A program made the position numbers and the translations under genes. A stretch of 49,330 nucleotides of DNA from contig JASJDN010000018.1 of assembly GCA_030065205.1 (NCBI GenBank), forward strand, positions 1 to 49,330, written 5' to 3'. The DNA comes from Crocosphaera sp. (GTDB lineage Bacteria > Cyanobacteriota > Cyanobacteriia > Cyanobacteriales > Microcystaceae). The number at the start of each line of letters is the position of its first letter. The first letter of the stretch is position 1. Below, piece by piece: positions 1-8,500 of this stretch. The notes under the pieces were generated by a model. That model ran no database searches, had not been told where the DNA came from, and saw only the letters and a program-made list of their open reading frames with translations.

Positions 1-108
1 CACCACTGGAAGTTATCAAGAAGTATATTCAGAATCAAAAGTCTCCCCAGTAAGTGCTGCCCTGGCTTTCATCCCTCGATTTTCGTACCTCAATCGGGGA
101 TTTCTCGC
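1..108 (+). mobile_element. 3' tail of an IS200/IS605-like element (partial)
   Basis: The reading frame that begins at base 3 is open from the window edge and stops at 51-53. Its 16 residues (PLEVIKKYIQNQKSPQ) resemble the C-terminal helix of IS200-type TnpA transposases, which often end in a 'KKYIENQ'-like string. After the stop lies an imperfect hairpin (CCCTCGATT near 73-81 with AATCGGGG near 92-99), as expected for the right end of this hairpin-ended family. The right boundary is inferred from where the downstream protein homology resumes, about 106-112. Only the tail is in the window, so TnpA identity is tentative. Confidence 0.45.
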
Positions 109-342
109 CAGGAATCGGTTAAAATTATGGAGGGTTTAATTCCCATTTGTTCTTATTGTAAAGGCATTCGTAATGATCAGGGGTATTGGTCAACAGTTGA
201 AACGTTCATTGAACAGCATTCGGATGTGGAGTTTACTCACGGTATTTGTAATGAATGTATGAAGGTTCATTTTCCTGATGTTGCTGAGGTTTTACTAAAG
301 GAAAATGATGAGGATAAAAACAATTTGGTTGTCGATAATTAA
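109..342 (+). pseudogene. C-terminal fragment of a PAS/GGDEF or histidine-kinase type signalling protein
   Basis: The fragment carries a cysteine-containing tail found at the C-terminus of many bacterial PAS/response-regulator signalling proteins: GLIPICSYCKGIRNDQGYW, then HGICNECM. The four Cys (two CxxC pairs) suggest metal binding. The frame stays open upstream of the ATG at 127 and reads ESVKIMEGLIP, which fits the helix that normally precedes this tail, so the ATG is probably internal to a longer gene. Homology stops where the IS-like tail begins, so the most economical reading is a signalling gene interrupted by the insertion. A 71-residue free-standing protein from 127 cannot be excluded. 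Confidence 0.6.
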
Positions 343-387
343 AATAATTAAGATTGTGTTTTGTCAACAGCTTACTTCTTTTACTGT

Positions 388-1602
388 TTAATTTATGATG
401 GGTTCTAAGCGAATTAATTGACCATTTTTGTCATCGGTTAAAACATAAATAAACCCATCCCTTCCCTGTTTAACATCCCTAACCCGTTGCTCGAATTTTA
501 TAGGATATTGTCCTACAATTTCACCCGCATCATTGAGGTCAATACGAATCACTTCCCTGGCCACTAAACCCCCGGCCAATAAGTCTCCTTTCCACTGAGT
601 AAATTTATCCCCATCATATACCGTGAGTCCCGATGGTGCGATCGCAGGAGTCCAAACCACCAACGGATCAATCATACCCGGAAGCGATCGCTGATCGGAT
701 ATCTCACCCCCTGTATATTCCTTACTATGAGTCACCACTGGCCAACCATAGTTTTCTCCAGCTACAATTTTATTCAGTTCGTCCCCACCCCTCGAACCAT
801 GTTCTGTTGACCATATTTGACCGGTTTGTTTATCAATGGCCAATCCTTGGATATTGCGATGGCCATAACTCCAAATAGCAGGGTTAGCCTCTTCCTGATT
901 CACGAAAGGATTATCATTAGGGATACTACCATCGTCGTTGATGCGAATAAGTTTACCGAGATAACTGTCCAACTTTTGCGCTTGTTTGCGACTTAATTCC
1001 CCGTCTATCTTTAACGGTGGGTTTCCTCCATCGCCAATGGACGCTAATAAGGTTCCATCATTTAACCACTGTAAACGAGATCCGAAATGTTGTCCCCCTG
1101 TTTTCGTGGGAGACACCTCAAAGATGACTTCTAAATCTTGTAGTCGATTCTCCTTTAAGGTAGCACGGGCGATTTTGGTTTGATTGCTCCCGCGAGTCCC
1201 CGACGCATAAGTTAAATAAATATAACCATTTTCACTAAAATTAGGGTGTACCGCCACATCTAATAACCCTCCTTGACCCACTGCAAAGACTTCTGGCACG
1301 CCTTGAATGGGTTGGGGGTCTAATTCACCATTTTTGACAATACGGAGTCTTCCAGGGCGTTCTGTGACGAGAATATCGCCATTGGGTAGCCAGTCCATCC
1401 CCCAAGGATGTTCTAACCCTTCTATAACGGTAACTTGTTCAACCTCTGGTTGGGCTGATGATGGTTGACTGGTTTGATCGGTTGTGGGTTGAATGGAAGT
1501 ATTATTAGAAGAATTTGACGAAGAAAAACAGCCTCCTACACTTAACAGAATAATCCCGTTTAATATAGCTGGATAAAATAGTTTCGGGTTAATCAATCTC
1601 AT
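388..1602 (-). CDS. PQQ-dependent aldose sugar dehydrogenase-like lipoprotein
   Basis: A 404-residue protein of the soluble glucose/aldose dehydrogenase (GSDH/YliI) family, which oxidises sugars with pyrroloquinoline quinone in the periplasm or at a membrane surface. The N-terminus is a lipoprotein signal: a hydrophobic stretch ending in SVGGC with Cys25 as lipidation site, then a Ser/Thr/Gln-rich linker to about residue 55. The beta-propeller follows, with family blocks HPWGMDWLPNGDILVTER, GGQHFGSRL (probable catalytic His), SYGHRNIQGL (PQQ-contacting Arg) and GENYGWP. Length suits the family plus lipoprotein leader. Whether the organism makes PQQ is not shown here; some cyanobacterial members may be apo or use supplied cofactor. 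It stands alone, transcribed away from purH. Confidence 0.85.
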   Translation of the reverse strand: MRLINPKLFYPAILNGIILLSVGGCFSSSNSSNNTSIQPTTDQTSQPSSAQPEVEQVTVIEGLEHPWGMDWLPNGDILVTERPGRLRIVKNGELDPQPIQGVPEVFAVGQGGLLDVAVHPNFSENGYIYLTYASGTRGSNQTKIARATLKENRLQDLEVIFEVSPTKTGGQHFGSRLQWLNDGTLLASIGDGGNPPLKIDGELSRKQAQKLDSYLGKLIRINDDGSIPNDNPFVNQEEANPAIWSYGHRNIQGLAIDKQTGQIWSTEHGSRGGDELNKIVAGENYGWPVVTHSKEYTGGEISDQRSLPGMIDPLVVWTPAIAPSGLTVYDGDKFTQWKGDLLAGGLVAREVIRIDLNDAGEIVGQYPIKFEQRVRDVKQGRDGFIYVLTDDKNGQLIRLEPIIN

Positions 1603-1680
1603 TTTCTTATGGATAACTATCTATCAGTAAGAGTCAACAGTTATTGACCTCTACAATGTAGCAAATTTTACTAATCTATC

Positions 1681-1846
1681 TTAATAGAGCTTTTGTATAC
1701 TAAGAGACTGTTTATAAATAGAATCTTAAGACGGTAGGGTGGGCAAGTCAAAGACTGATTTAAACTAACTTGACCCTTGAAAACCTTGCCCACCTTACAA
1801 AATTAGTTGTTATTATTTCTTTAGGAACCGTCTTTAATAGAGCTTT
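1681..1846. repeat. MITE-like nested inverted repeat between direct repeats
   Basis: The 353-bp gap between the sugar dehydrogenase and purH holds no gene. It contains nested inverted repeats: AAGACGGT (1728-1735) with ACCGTCTT (1827-1834), and inside them GGTGGGCAAG (1738-1747) with CTTGCCCACC (1785-1794). The structure is flanked by a direct repeat, TTAATAGAGCTTT, at 1681-1693 and 1834-1846. There is no transposase. The arrangement suggests a non-autonomous mobile element or a target duplication. The inner arm shares its GTGGGCA core with palindromes at 13945 and 45592. Confidence 0.6.
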
Positions 1847-1973
1847 AAGAACTATCAAAAATGAAGCCTATGGAAATTATTCCGTGACAAATTAACATTT
1901 GTTTTAGCTTAGGATAGGCTGAATCGTAGGATAATAAGGCTAACTGGATGTTTACTTGAGAGATCATTTCCCA

Positions 1974-3524
1974 ATGGCAAGGTTAGCTCTACTGAGTGTA
2001 TCAGATAAAACAGGAATTGTTGAATTAGCCCGTCAATTAGTCAATGAATTTGGTTTTGAATTAATCAGTAGTGGAGGAACGGCTAAAACCTTACAAGAAG
2101 CCGGACTCACAGTGACAAAAGTGAGTGATTATACAGGATCTCCAGAAATTTTAGGGGGAAGAGTCAAAACCCTTCATCCTCGCATTCATGGCGGTATTTT
2201 ATCTCGACGAGATATGCCCCAAGATGTGGAGGATATGAACAATAATAATATTCGTCCGATTGATTTAGTGGTGGTGAATCTTTATCCCTTTGAAGAAACC
2301 ATCGCGAAACCCAATGTTACCGTAGCTGAAGCCATAGAAAAGATTGATATTGGTGGACCGACTTTACTCCGTGCTTCGGCCAAAAACTTCGCCCATGTGA
2401 CTGTTTTATCTAACCCGAAATATTACGAACGTTACTTACAAGAATTAAGAGATAATAACGGACAAGCTTCCTTAAGTTTTCGGCAAAAAATGGCAGGGGA
2501 AACCTTCGCTTTAACTAACGCGTATGATGGGGCAATCACCGACTATTTTGCCAGTCTTTCCACAGAAGAAAGTAACACCTTATCCAGTCGTTACACCGTT
2601 GCCGGAACCGCCTTTCAAACCCTGCGATACGGGGAAAACCCCCATCAAAATGCGACTTGGTATCAACGGGGAACAAAAGCCACTGGATGGACAGCAGCGA
2701 CGCAACTGCAAGGAAAAGAACTCAGCTATAATAATTTAGTGGATTTAGAAGCAGCTAGACGGATTATCGCTGAATTTGACCCCAAAGAACCAGCAGCAGC
2801 CGTTCTCAAACATACTAATCCCTGTGGGGTAGCCGTCGCTAATAGTTTAGCCGATGCCTACGAACAAGCTTTTAACGCTGACTCGATTTCTGCCTTTGGG
2901 GGAATTGTCGCCTTAAATCAACCCTTGGACGGAGAAACTGCGGAAAAATTAACCAAAACCTTCTTAGAATGTGTGGTTGCTCCCGATTGTACCGAAGAAG
3001 CCAAGGAAATTATCAGTAAAAAAGGGAAAGTGAGAGTCCTCTTGTTACCCGATTTAACCCAAGGACCCCAGCAAACCGTCAAAGCGATCGCCGGCGGGTT
3101 ATTGGTGCAAGATTCAGATGATACAGTAGATGTGCCGGATCACTGGGAAATCGTCACAGAAAAGCAACCGACTCCTGAACAACTGGCCGAATTATTATTT
3201 GCCTGGAAAGTGGCTAAACACGTAAAATCCAATGCGATCGTAGTGACAAAAAATCGGACAACGTTGGGCGTTGGTGCCGGTCAAATGAATCGCGTAGGAG
3301 CGGTGAAAATCGCCCTAGAAGAAGCGGGAGAAGGAGCCAAAGGGGGTTACCTTGCCAGTGATGGTTTCTTCCCCTTTGACGACTCGGTACGCACTGCTGC
3401 TGCTGCTGGAATAACGGCGATCGTCCAACCTGGGGGATCGTTACGGGATAAAGATTCTATTGCTGCGGCCAACGAGTTAGGGTTAGTGATGGTGTTAACC
3501 AAAATACGTCATTTTCTCCATTAA
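1974..3524 (+). CDS. purH: Bifunctional AICAR transformylase/IMP cyclohydrolase
   Basis: This enzyme carries out the last two steps of de novo purine synthesis, formylating AICAR with 10-formyl-THF and closing the ring to IMP in the cytosol. The N-terminal cyclohydrolase domain (about 1-200) shows LALLSVSDKTGI, ISSGGTAKTL and KTLHPRIHGGIL. The transformylase domain shows RYGENPHQ, LKHTNPCGVA, VKSNAIVV and the C-terminal DGFFPFDDSVRTAA...QPGGS block. The frame also allows a TTG start 18 bases earlier (1956), but the ATG at 1974 gives the usual N-terminus MARLALLSVSDK and 516 residues, typical for PurH. It is a single gene with unknown genes convergent downstream. Confidence 0.96.
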   Translation: MARLALLSVSDKTGIVELARQLVNEFGFELISSGGTAKTLQEAGLTVTKVSDYTGSPEILGGRVKTLHPRIHGGILSRRDMPQDVEDMNNNNIRPIDLVVVNLYPFEETIAKPNVTVAEAIEKIDIGGPTLLRASAKNFAHVTVLSNPKYYERYLQELRDNNGQASLSFRQKMAGETFALTNAYDGAITDYFASLSTEESNTLSSRYTVAGTAFQTLRYGENPHQNATWYQRGTKATGWTAATQLQGKELSYNNLVDLEAARRIIAEFDPKEPAAAVLKHTNPCGVAVANSLADAYEQAFNADSISAFGGIVALNQPLDGETAEKLTKTFLECVVAPDCTEEAKEIISKKGKVRVLLLPDLTQGPQQTVKAIAGGLLVQDSDDTVDVPDHWEIVTEKQPTPEQLAELLFAWKVAKHVKSNAIVVTKNRTTLGVGAGQMNRVGAVKIALEEAGEGAKGGYLASDGFFPFDDSVRTAAAAGITAIVQPGGSLRDKDSIAAANELGLVMVLTKIRHFLH

Positions 3525-3609
3525 TCTTGAGGGTTGTTTCTTAAGCTTGTTTTAGAGAATCCTCGCCTCTTCTAGCGCGGGGAGTATCTCAAATTCTTAA
3601 TGCTGAATT

Positions 3610-4929
3610 CTACCTTCTTAATTCTATTTTAGCTAAGATAGCTTTCATCAATAACCCGATACTTCCTAAAATTAAGATCGTGATGATAGGAAAAGCAATA
3701 ATTTTTCCAAAAGAATTATCACATACTTGTTTTATGAAGGTGCTAGGAACTACTTCAGTGATAGCTTGACATTTTTTCCCTTCGTCGTCAATTAAAGCCA
3801 TTATTGCCGTACCCGTTCCTACCAGGGTTACAAGGTTTTGAAAGTTGCGATCGCGTTTAGATTTTTCTGCTTCTATTTGACTGCGAATAATATTAATATT
3901 ACTTTCTAATAATCTTAATGCCAGTTCCATATTTTCGTAATCTTTTTCTATCTGTACTCTATATTTTTCTTCAGATAGGTTGCTAAATTTATTGAGAAAT
4001 TCTAGATTGTCAGATTCTAAAGTTTTGTTTTTAATAATTTCTAAGCGAGTTTTATAGTTAATTAAATTAATATCTAAAATTTGTTTTTGAAAGTTTAATT
4101 TAGGCAGATTAATAGTATAATTTTCTAAAATATCCTCAACTGCTTCTATTTTTTTATCCGCATTTAGCTTCTTATTTTTATCAATATTTTTTTTATTTTC
4201 TTCAATTTTTTTATAATATTTAACCAGATTCTTTTTAATCAAACGACTCTGGGTATAAGCGAATAAAATTTTATGTTTATAAGAAAATAATCCTAACCAA
4301 TCTGAGTATAAATTAGCTGCTTTTTCCATACTTTGCAGATTGGGATAGATAACAATAATAATATGTAGGTTAATATCTTGACTAGGTTTATATTGTGAAA
4401 GTTCAAATATTTCTCCCTCAAATAAGTATCCTTGTCTTTCTTGCAAATCTTGTTCAAAGTTTGCATTTTCTAAGAATAAAGTATAACAAAATTTAGCGAT
4501 TTCTTGGGAAGACTTTTGACTATTTTCAGGAAGACAACCTGATAACATCCATGTCTGTCCTATCGTAGCCGATTTTTCTTGTAATGTAGCCTCAATTTCT
4601 GCTTTAATAATGGCAAAACTATCAACAGGTTGGGGTTCAGTTAAATTATTAATAGAACAATCAATTTGTAACCCATACGTATCATTGAAGCGAACAGGAT
4701 AATAGTAACCTTCGAGGTTTTTATTCTTGTTAGTAAAATCAGCGATTTTTTGGTTAGGGAGTAGTTCTAAACATTCGATTTCTATGTCAGAATCAACTAA
4801 CTGGGTATTTTCAGGAAGTTTACTCTGAAAATAGACCTTACGTTCATGATTTTCTTCCTCTGTTGCATTTAGCGAACTTTGTAAGTCATAAACAAATAAG
4901 TCAATGGTTGGGTAAATAATATCGCTCAT
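3610..4929 (-). CDS. Unknown protein with coiled coil and C-terminal hydrophobic segments (caspase-locus partner)
   Basis: I do not recognise the family. The 439-residue product has a soluble N-terminal half (about 1-225), then a Lys/Asn/Glu-rich helical region (about 225-375) predicted to form coiled coils, then two hydrophobic stretches: a weak one (NLVTLVGTGTAIMAL, about 367-381) and a clear one near the end (IIAFPIITILILGSIGLLMKAIL). A long helix followed by two C-terminal membrane segments resembles the CorA-like membrane modules described in bacterial conflict systems, but no CorA GMN signature is present. It lies 24 bp downstream of the 154-residue gene on the same strand, so the two probably form an operon, divergent from the large caspase-like gene. 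A role as membrane effector or sensor partner is inference only. Confidence 0.7.
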   Translation of the reverse strand: MSDIIYPTIDLFVYDLQSSLNATEEENHERKVYFQSKLPENTQLVDSDIEIECLELLPNQKIADFTNKNKNLEGYYYPVRFNDTYGLQIDCSINNLTEPQPVDSFAIIKAEIEATLQEKSATIGQTWMLSGCLPENSQKSSQEIAKFCYTLFLENANFEQDLQERQGYLFEGEIFELSQYKPSQDINLHIIIVIYPNLQSMEKAANLYSDWLGLFSYKHKILFAYTQSRLIKKNLVKYYKKIEENKKNIDKNKKLNADKKIEAVEDILENYTINLPKLNFQKQILDINLINYKTRLEIIKNKTLESDNLEFLNKFSNLSEEKYRVQIEKDYENMELALRLLESNINIIRSQIEAEKSKRDRNFQNLVTLVGTGTAIMALIDDEGKKCQAITEVVPSTFIKQVCDNSFGKIIAFPIITILILGSIGLLMKAILAKIELRR

Positions 4930-4953
4930 TGTATTGATTGATAATAGTCCAGA

Positions 4954-5418
4954 TTATTGACCAGAATGACCTAACATTTGTTTCAATTTATCCAGAGATG
5001 ATACTTGTTTAACAACAGTTTCTGGTTCTTCTGAACGACTTGCTAACACCACAAGATTATTGATTTGAGAGTCATAACCAGTGGGTTGATTGGTGGGTTT
5101 AAATCCTCTGGTTCTCACTGTATTATCCATAACCATTAAAGATTTAAGTTCTTGGTCTATTTCTGATAGGTTTTCAGAGATGTCTGGAAGGTTATCAAGT
5201 TGGGATTTATACTGAGTATAATGTTGATTTAATTCAGGGTTAGATTGGATCATTTCTATTAAGATGTTTTCCATCTTATCTGACCATAATGAAGGTTGTA
5301 AATCAAGTTGTTTTCCCATCTCAATTAAAATGTGTTTCTCGCTTTCATTGAGAGGGTTGTTTAAGTCACTTAATGCGAGAATAAAAGCGAGTTTAGAGTT
5401 GTGGATATTGACTGTCAT
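4954..5418 (-). CDS. Unknown small protein, first gene of the operon divergent from the caspase gene
   Basis: A 154-residue soluble protein with no signal peptide. The first 75 residues look all-helical and acidic (ALSDLNNPLNESEKHILIEMGKQ...), loosely reminiscent of TerB-like or effector-associated adaptor helices, but no diagnostic motif is visible. The rest is polar linker ending in a short helix (SLDKLKQMLGHSGQ). It is separated by 102 bp of divergent promoter region from the caspase-nSTAND gene and by 24 bp from the downstream 439-residue gene. Position suggests an adaptor or regulator of that system, which is inference. Start ATG at 5418. Confidence 0.65.
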   Translation of the reverse strand: MTVNIHNSKLAFILALSDLNNPLNESEKHILIEMGKQLDLQPSLWSDKMENILIEMIQSNPELNQHYTQYKSQLDNLPDISENLSEIDQELKSLMVMDNTVRTRGFKPTNQPTGYDSQINNLVVLASRSEEPETVVKQVSSLDKLKQMLGHSGQ

Positions 5419-5444
5419 GTTTTTGTTTAAATGTTGTGGTAAGT

Positions 5445-5473
5445 TTGCTTAACTTCTATGGATTGATTATAGT
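5445..5473 (+). promoter_or_regulatory. Candidate sigma-70 promoter for the caspase-like gene
   Basis: TTGCTT (5445-5450) and TATAGT (5468-5473) are separated by 17 bases in the 102-bp region between divergent genes, leaving a leader of about 45 bases to the ATG at 5521. A similar TATAGTATAA string recurs just before the small-gene island (10308). No experimental support. Confidence 0.4.
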
Positions 5474-5520
5474 ATAAGTTAGGGGTGGTTGAAGGCTTAA
5501 AGACATAAACGTTAAAAATT

Positions 5521-8500
5521 ATGACGCAACAATGGGAAGCTTTAATCGTTGGTATTGACTTTTATCGGACAATCTTTACCGATTATCATGAATTACAAAA
5601 TCTAACTGTTGCTTGCAAAGATGCGAAAGATGTCGCACAACAGTTAAAACAATATGGTTATGAAAGCTTTCGTATCCAAAGTTTACCGCAACAACCTTAT
5701 CAAAAAGGAGAAGAATCTAACCTTAGTACATTAGGGGTAAGATCAGAAGAGTTGAAAGATAAGATTACTAATCTTTTTAACCCTCCTTCTCAACAAGAAA
5801 CCCCTGATCTCGCTTTATTTTATTTTTCGGGTCATGGATGGCGTAAAATTGTTAATGATCACGAAGATGTTTTTTTAGCAACCAGTGATATTTATCCTGC
5901 TAATAATATTTATGGTATTTCTATTAGGTGGTTGGGGGAACAAATACAGAAAAGTCCTGTTAAAAAAATTATTGTTTGGTTAGATTGTTGTTTTAGTGGG
6001 GAACTGATTAATTATCTTCCAGAGAATAAAGATTATTGTTTGATCACTGCGACACGATCCTTTGAAACAGGGTTAGAAATTAGTTACAAACAAGGATTAT
6101 TTACTCAAACTTTATTAAAAGGGTTAAATCCTGATAACTATGCGGATGGAATTGTTGATAGTCATAAGTTAAAAGAATTTGTTGAGAAACAAATGGCGAA
6201 AACCTCTCAGCGTCCTTTGATTGCAAATTCTGAGGGGTCTATTTTACTAACTACTTGTTATACGTTAGCTAATTTTAAAGATGAATGTCCTTATCGTTCC
6301 TTGTCTTATTTTACAGAAACAAGAGAAGATGCTGAGGTATTTTATGGACGTTCTAAAATCACGAATTATTTAATTAATCGATTGCAAACAGATAGACTTA
6401 TTGCCGTTTTAGGGGCTTCTGGTAGCGGTAAATCGTCGTTATTACGGGCAGGTTTATTATATCAATTAAAATTAGGTCAAGTTATAATAGGAAGCAATTT
6501 ATGGACGTATTTAACCCCATTTTCTCCCACAGAAAACCCATTACAACAATTAGAAAATGTAGGTTGGGTTGAGGAGACGAAACCCAACTTCATGAAGTCA
6601 ACCCACCCCCAACCCCTCCCAGGAGGGGAGGTAGGGATAAGTGAAGAAAGCAAAATTATCATGATCATAGATCAGTTTGAAGAATGTTTTACCATGTGTG
6701 ATGAAACCACCCGTGAAGCATTTTTTAAACAGTTAATTGACTTATTGAACAATTATTCTAACCTTCATATTATTATCGGAATGCGTTCCGATTTTCGGGG
6801 ACGGTTGCGGGAACATAAAAACTTAGTTGATGCTCTCAATAAACCTTATATTAATCTTGAACATTTAAACCGAGAAGAAATTGAAGAAGCGATCGCAAAA
6901 CCGGCAGAAAAATCAGGGGTGTTGATAGAAAGCAGTTTAAAACAACAGTTAATCAACGATGTAGAAGACTATCCAGGCAGTTTACCTTTACTGCAATATA
7001 CCTTAACTCGGTTATGGGAAGAAAGCAGACATCAAGGAGAACGGTTTTTAACCCTGAAAACCTATCAAGACTTGGGAGGAATTGAGGGAACCTTAGAAAA
7101 ACACGCCGATGAAGTGTATAACAGTTTAGATGATAAACAAAAAGAAATTGCTCAACGAATCTTTTTAGAATTAACCCAAGTGGGAGACACTTATGATGTT
7201 CGCAGACGAGTTTATCTCAAGGATTTAGTGAATGAACATCACAGTTTTAACCAGTTAAATGCCGTCACTCAAATATTAGCCGATGATAGAAACCGTCTGA
7301 TTGTTCGGGACATCAAACATCAAGCTAGTAGCTGTAAATTTGTCTTAGGGTTTCTCTGTCGAGTTAACGTCTTGCGCTTAGCCAATTTGTTAAAACAAAA
7401 AAGAGGGAAAAAGTTAGTTGATCTACGAGAAATTATTAACGATCAACCCTCAAAAATACAAATTGATGTGGTTCATGAAGCATTAATTAGACATTGGAAA
7501 CGACTGCAACAATGGCAATATCAATATCGTGCAGCGATGGTAACAGAGCGAAAAATCGAAGCAGAAGCGGAAGAATGGCACAATAAGGGACGAAAATCGG
7601 CTGATTTGTTGCAAGAGTCCAAATTAGGAGAAGCCAAGGAATACCTCAAAGATTATGGTCATTTGGGGATGTTGGATGGTATCGCAGAAGAGTGTATTAA
7701 AGAGAGTTTCCGACAAAATCAGATCCGTCGTTGGCAAAAGCGAGGAGTGGTAGGTGTGATCGCTGCAATGGCTGTGGTGTCTACCTTCTTTGCTATTGAC
7801 TCCAATAAACGGGCCACTGTTGCGACATTGAAAGAACAAGCAGCAACTGTTAAGAACTTATTTCCTATTAAACCTTTAGAATCTCTGGTGTTAGCTATTG
7901 CTACGACAGGAGAGAATCTTGATACTTGGTACATTCATAAACCTTGGCAACCTTGGCAACTTTGGGAGAATCGGGAAATTTTGCCAGAGGTGCGATCGAT
8001 TTTGTATGAGGCGATCGATCAGGTGTGGGAACGGAATACCCTAACAGGTCATCAAGGTCCTGTCTTGACCCTGGCCATCACCCCATCGGGAAACATCGTT
8101 TCTGGAAGTTATGACAATACTGTGAACGTGTGGAGTCCCCAGGGAAAACTTCTCCATACCCTAACAGGTCATCAAGGCCCTGTCTTGACCCTGGCCATCA
8201 CCCCATCGGGAAACATCGTCTCTGGAAGTTATGACAAGACTGTGAAAGTGTGGAGTCCCCAGGGAAAGCTTCTCCATACCCTAAAAGGTCATCAAGGTCC
8301 TGTCTTGACCGTGGCCATCACCCCATCGGGAAACATCGTCTCTGGGAGTTTTGATAACGTGAAAGTGTGGAGTCCCCAGGGAGAGCCTCTCTATCCCCTA
8401 AAAGGTCATCAAGATGCTGACACGACCATGTTCTGGGACGGTCTCTTGACCTTTTTCAAACTCTCAAAGGATGAGATCACGACGATCTGGGATAGTTTCT

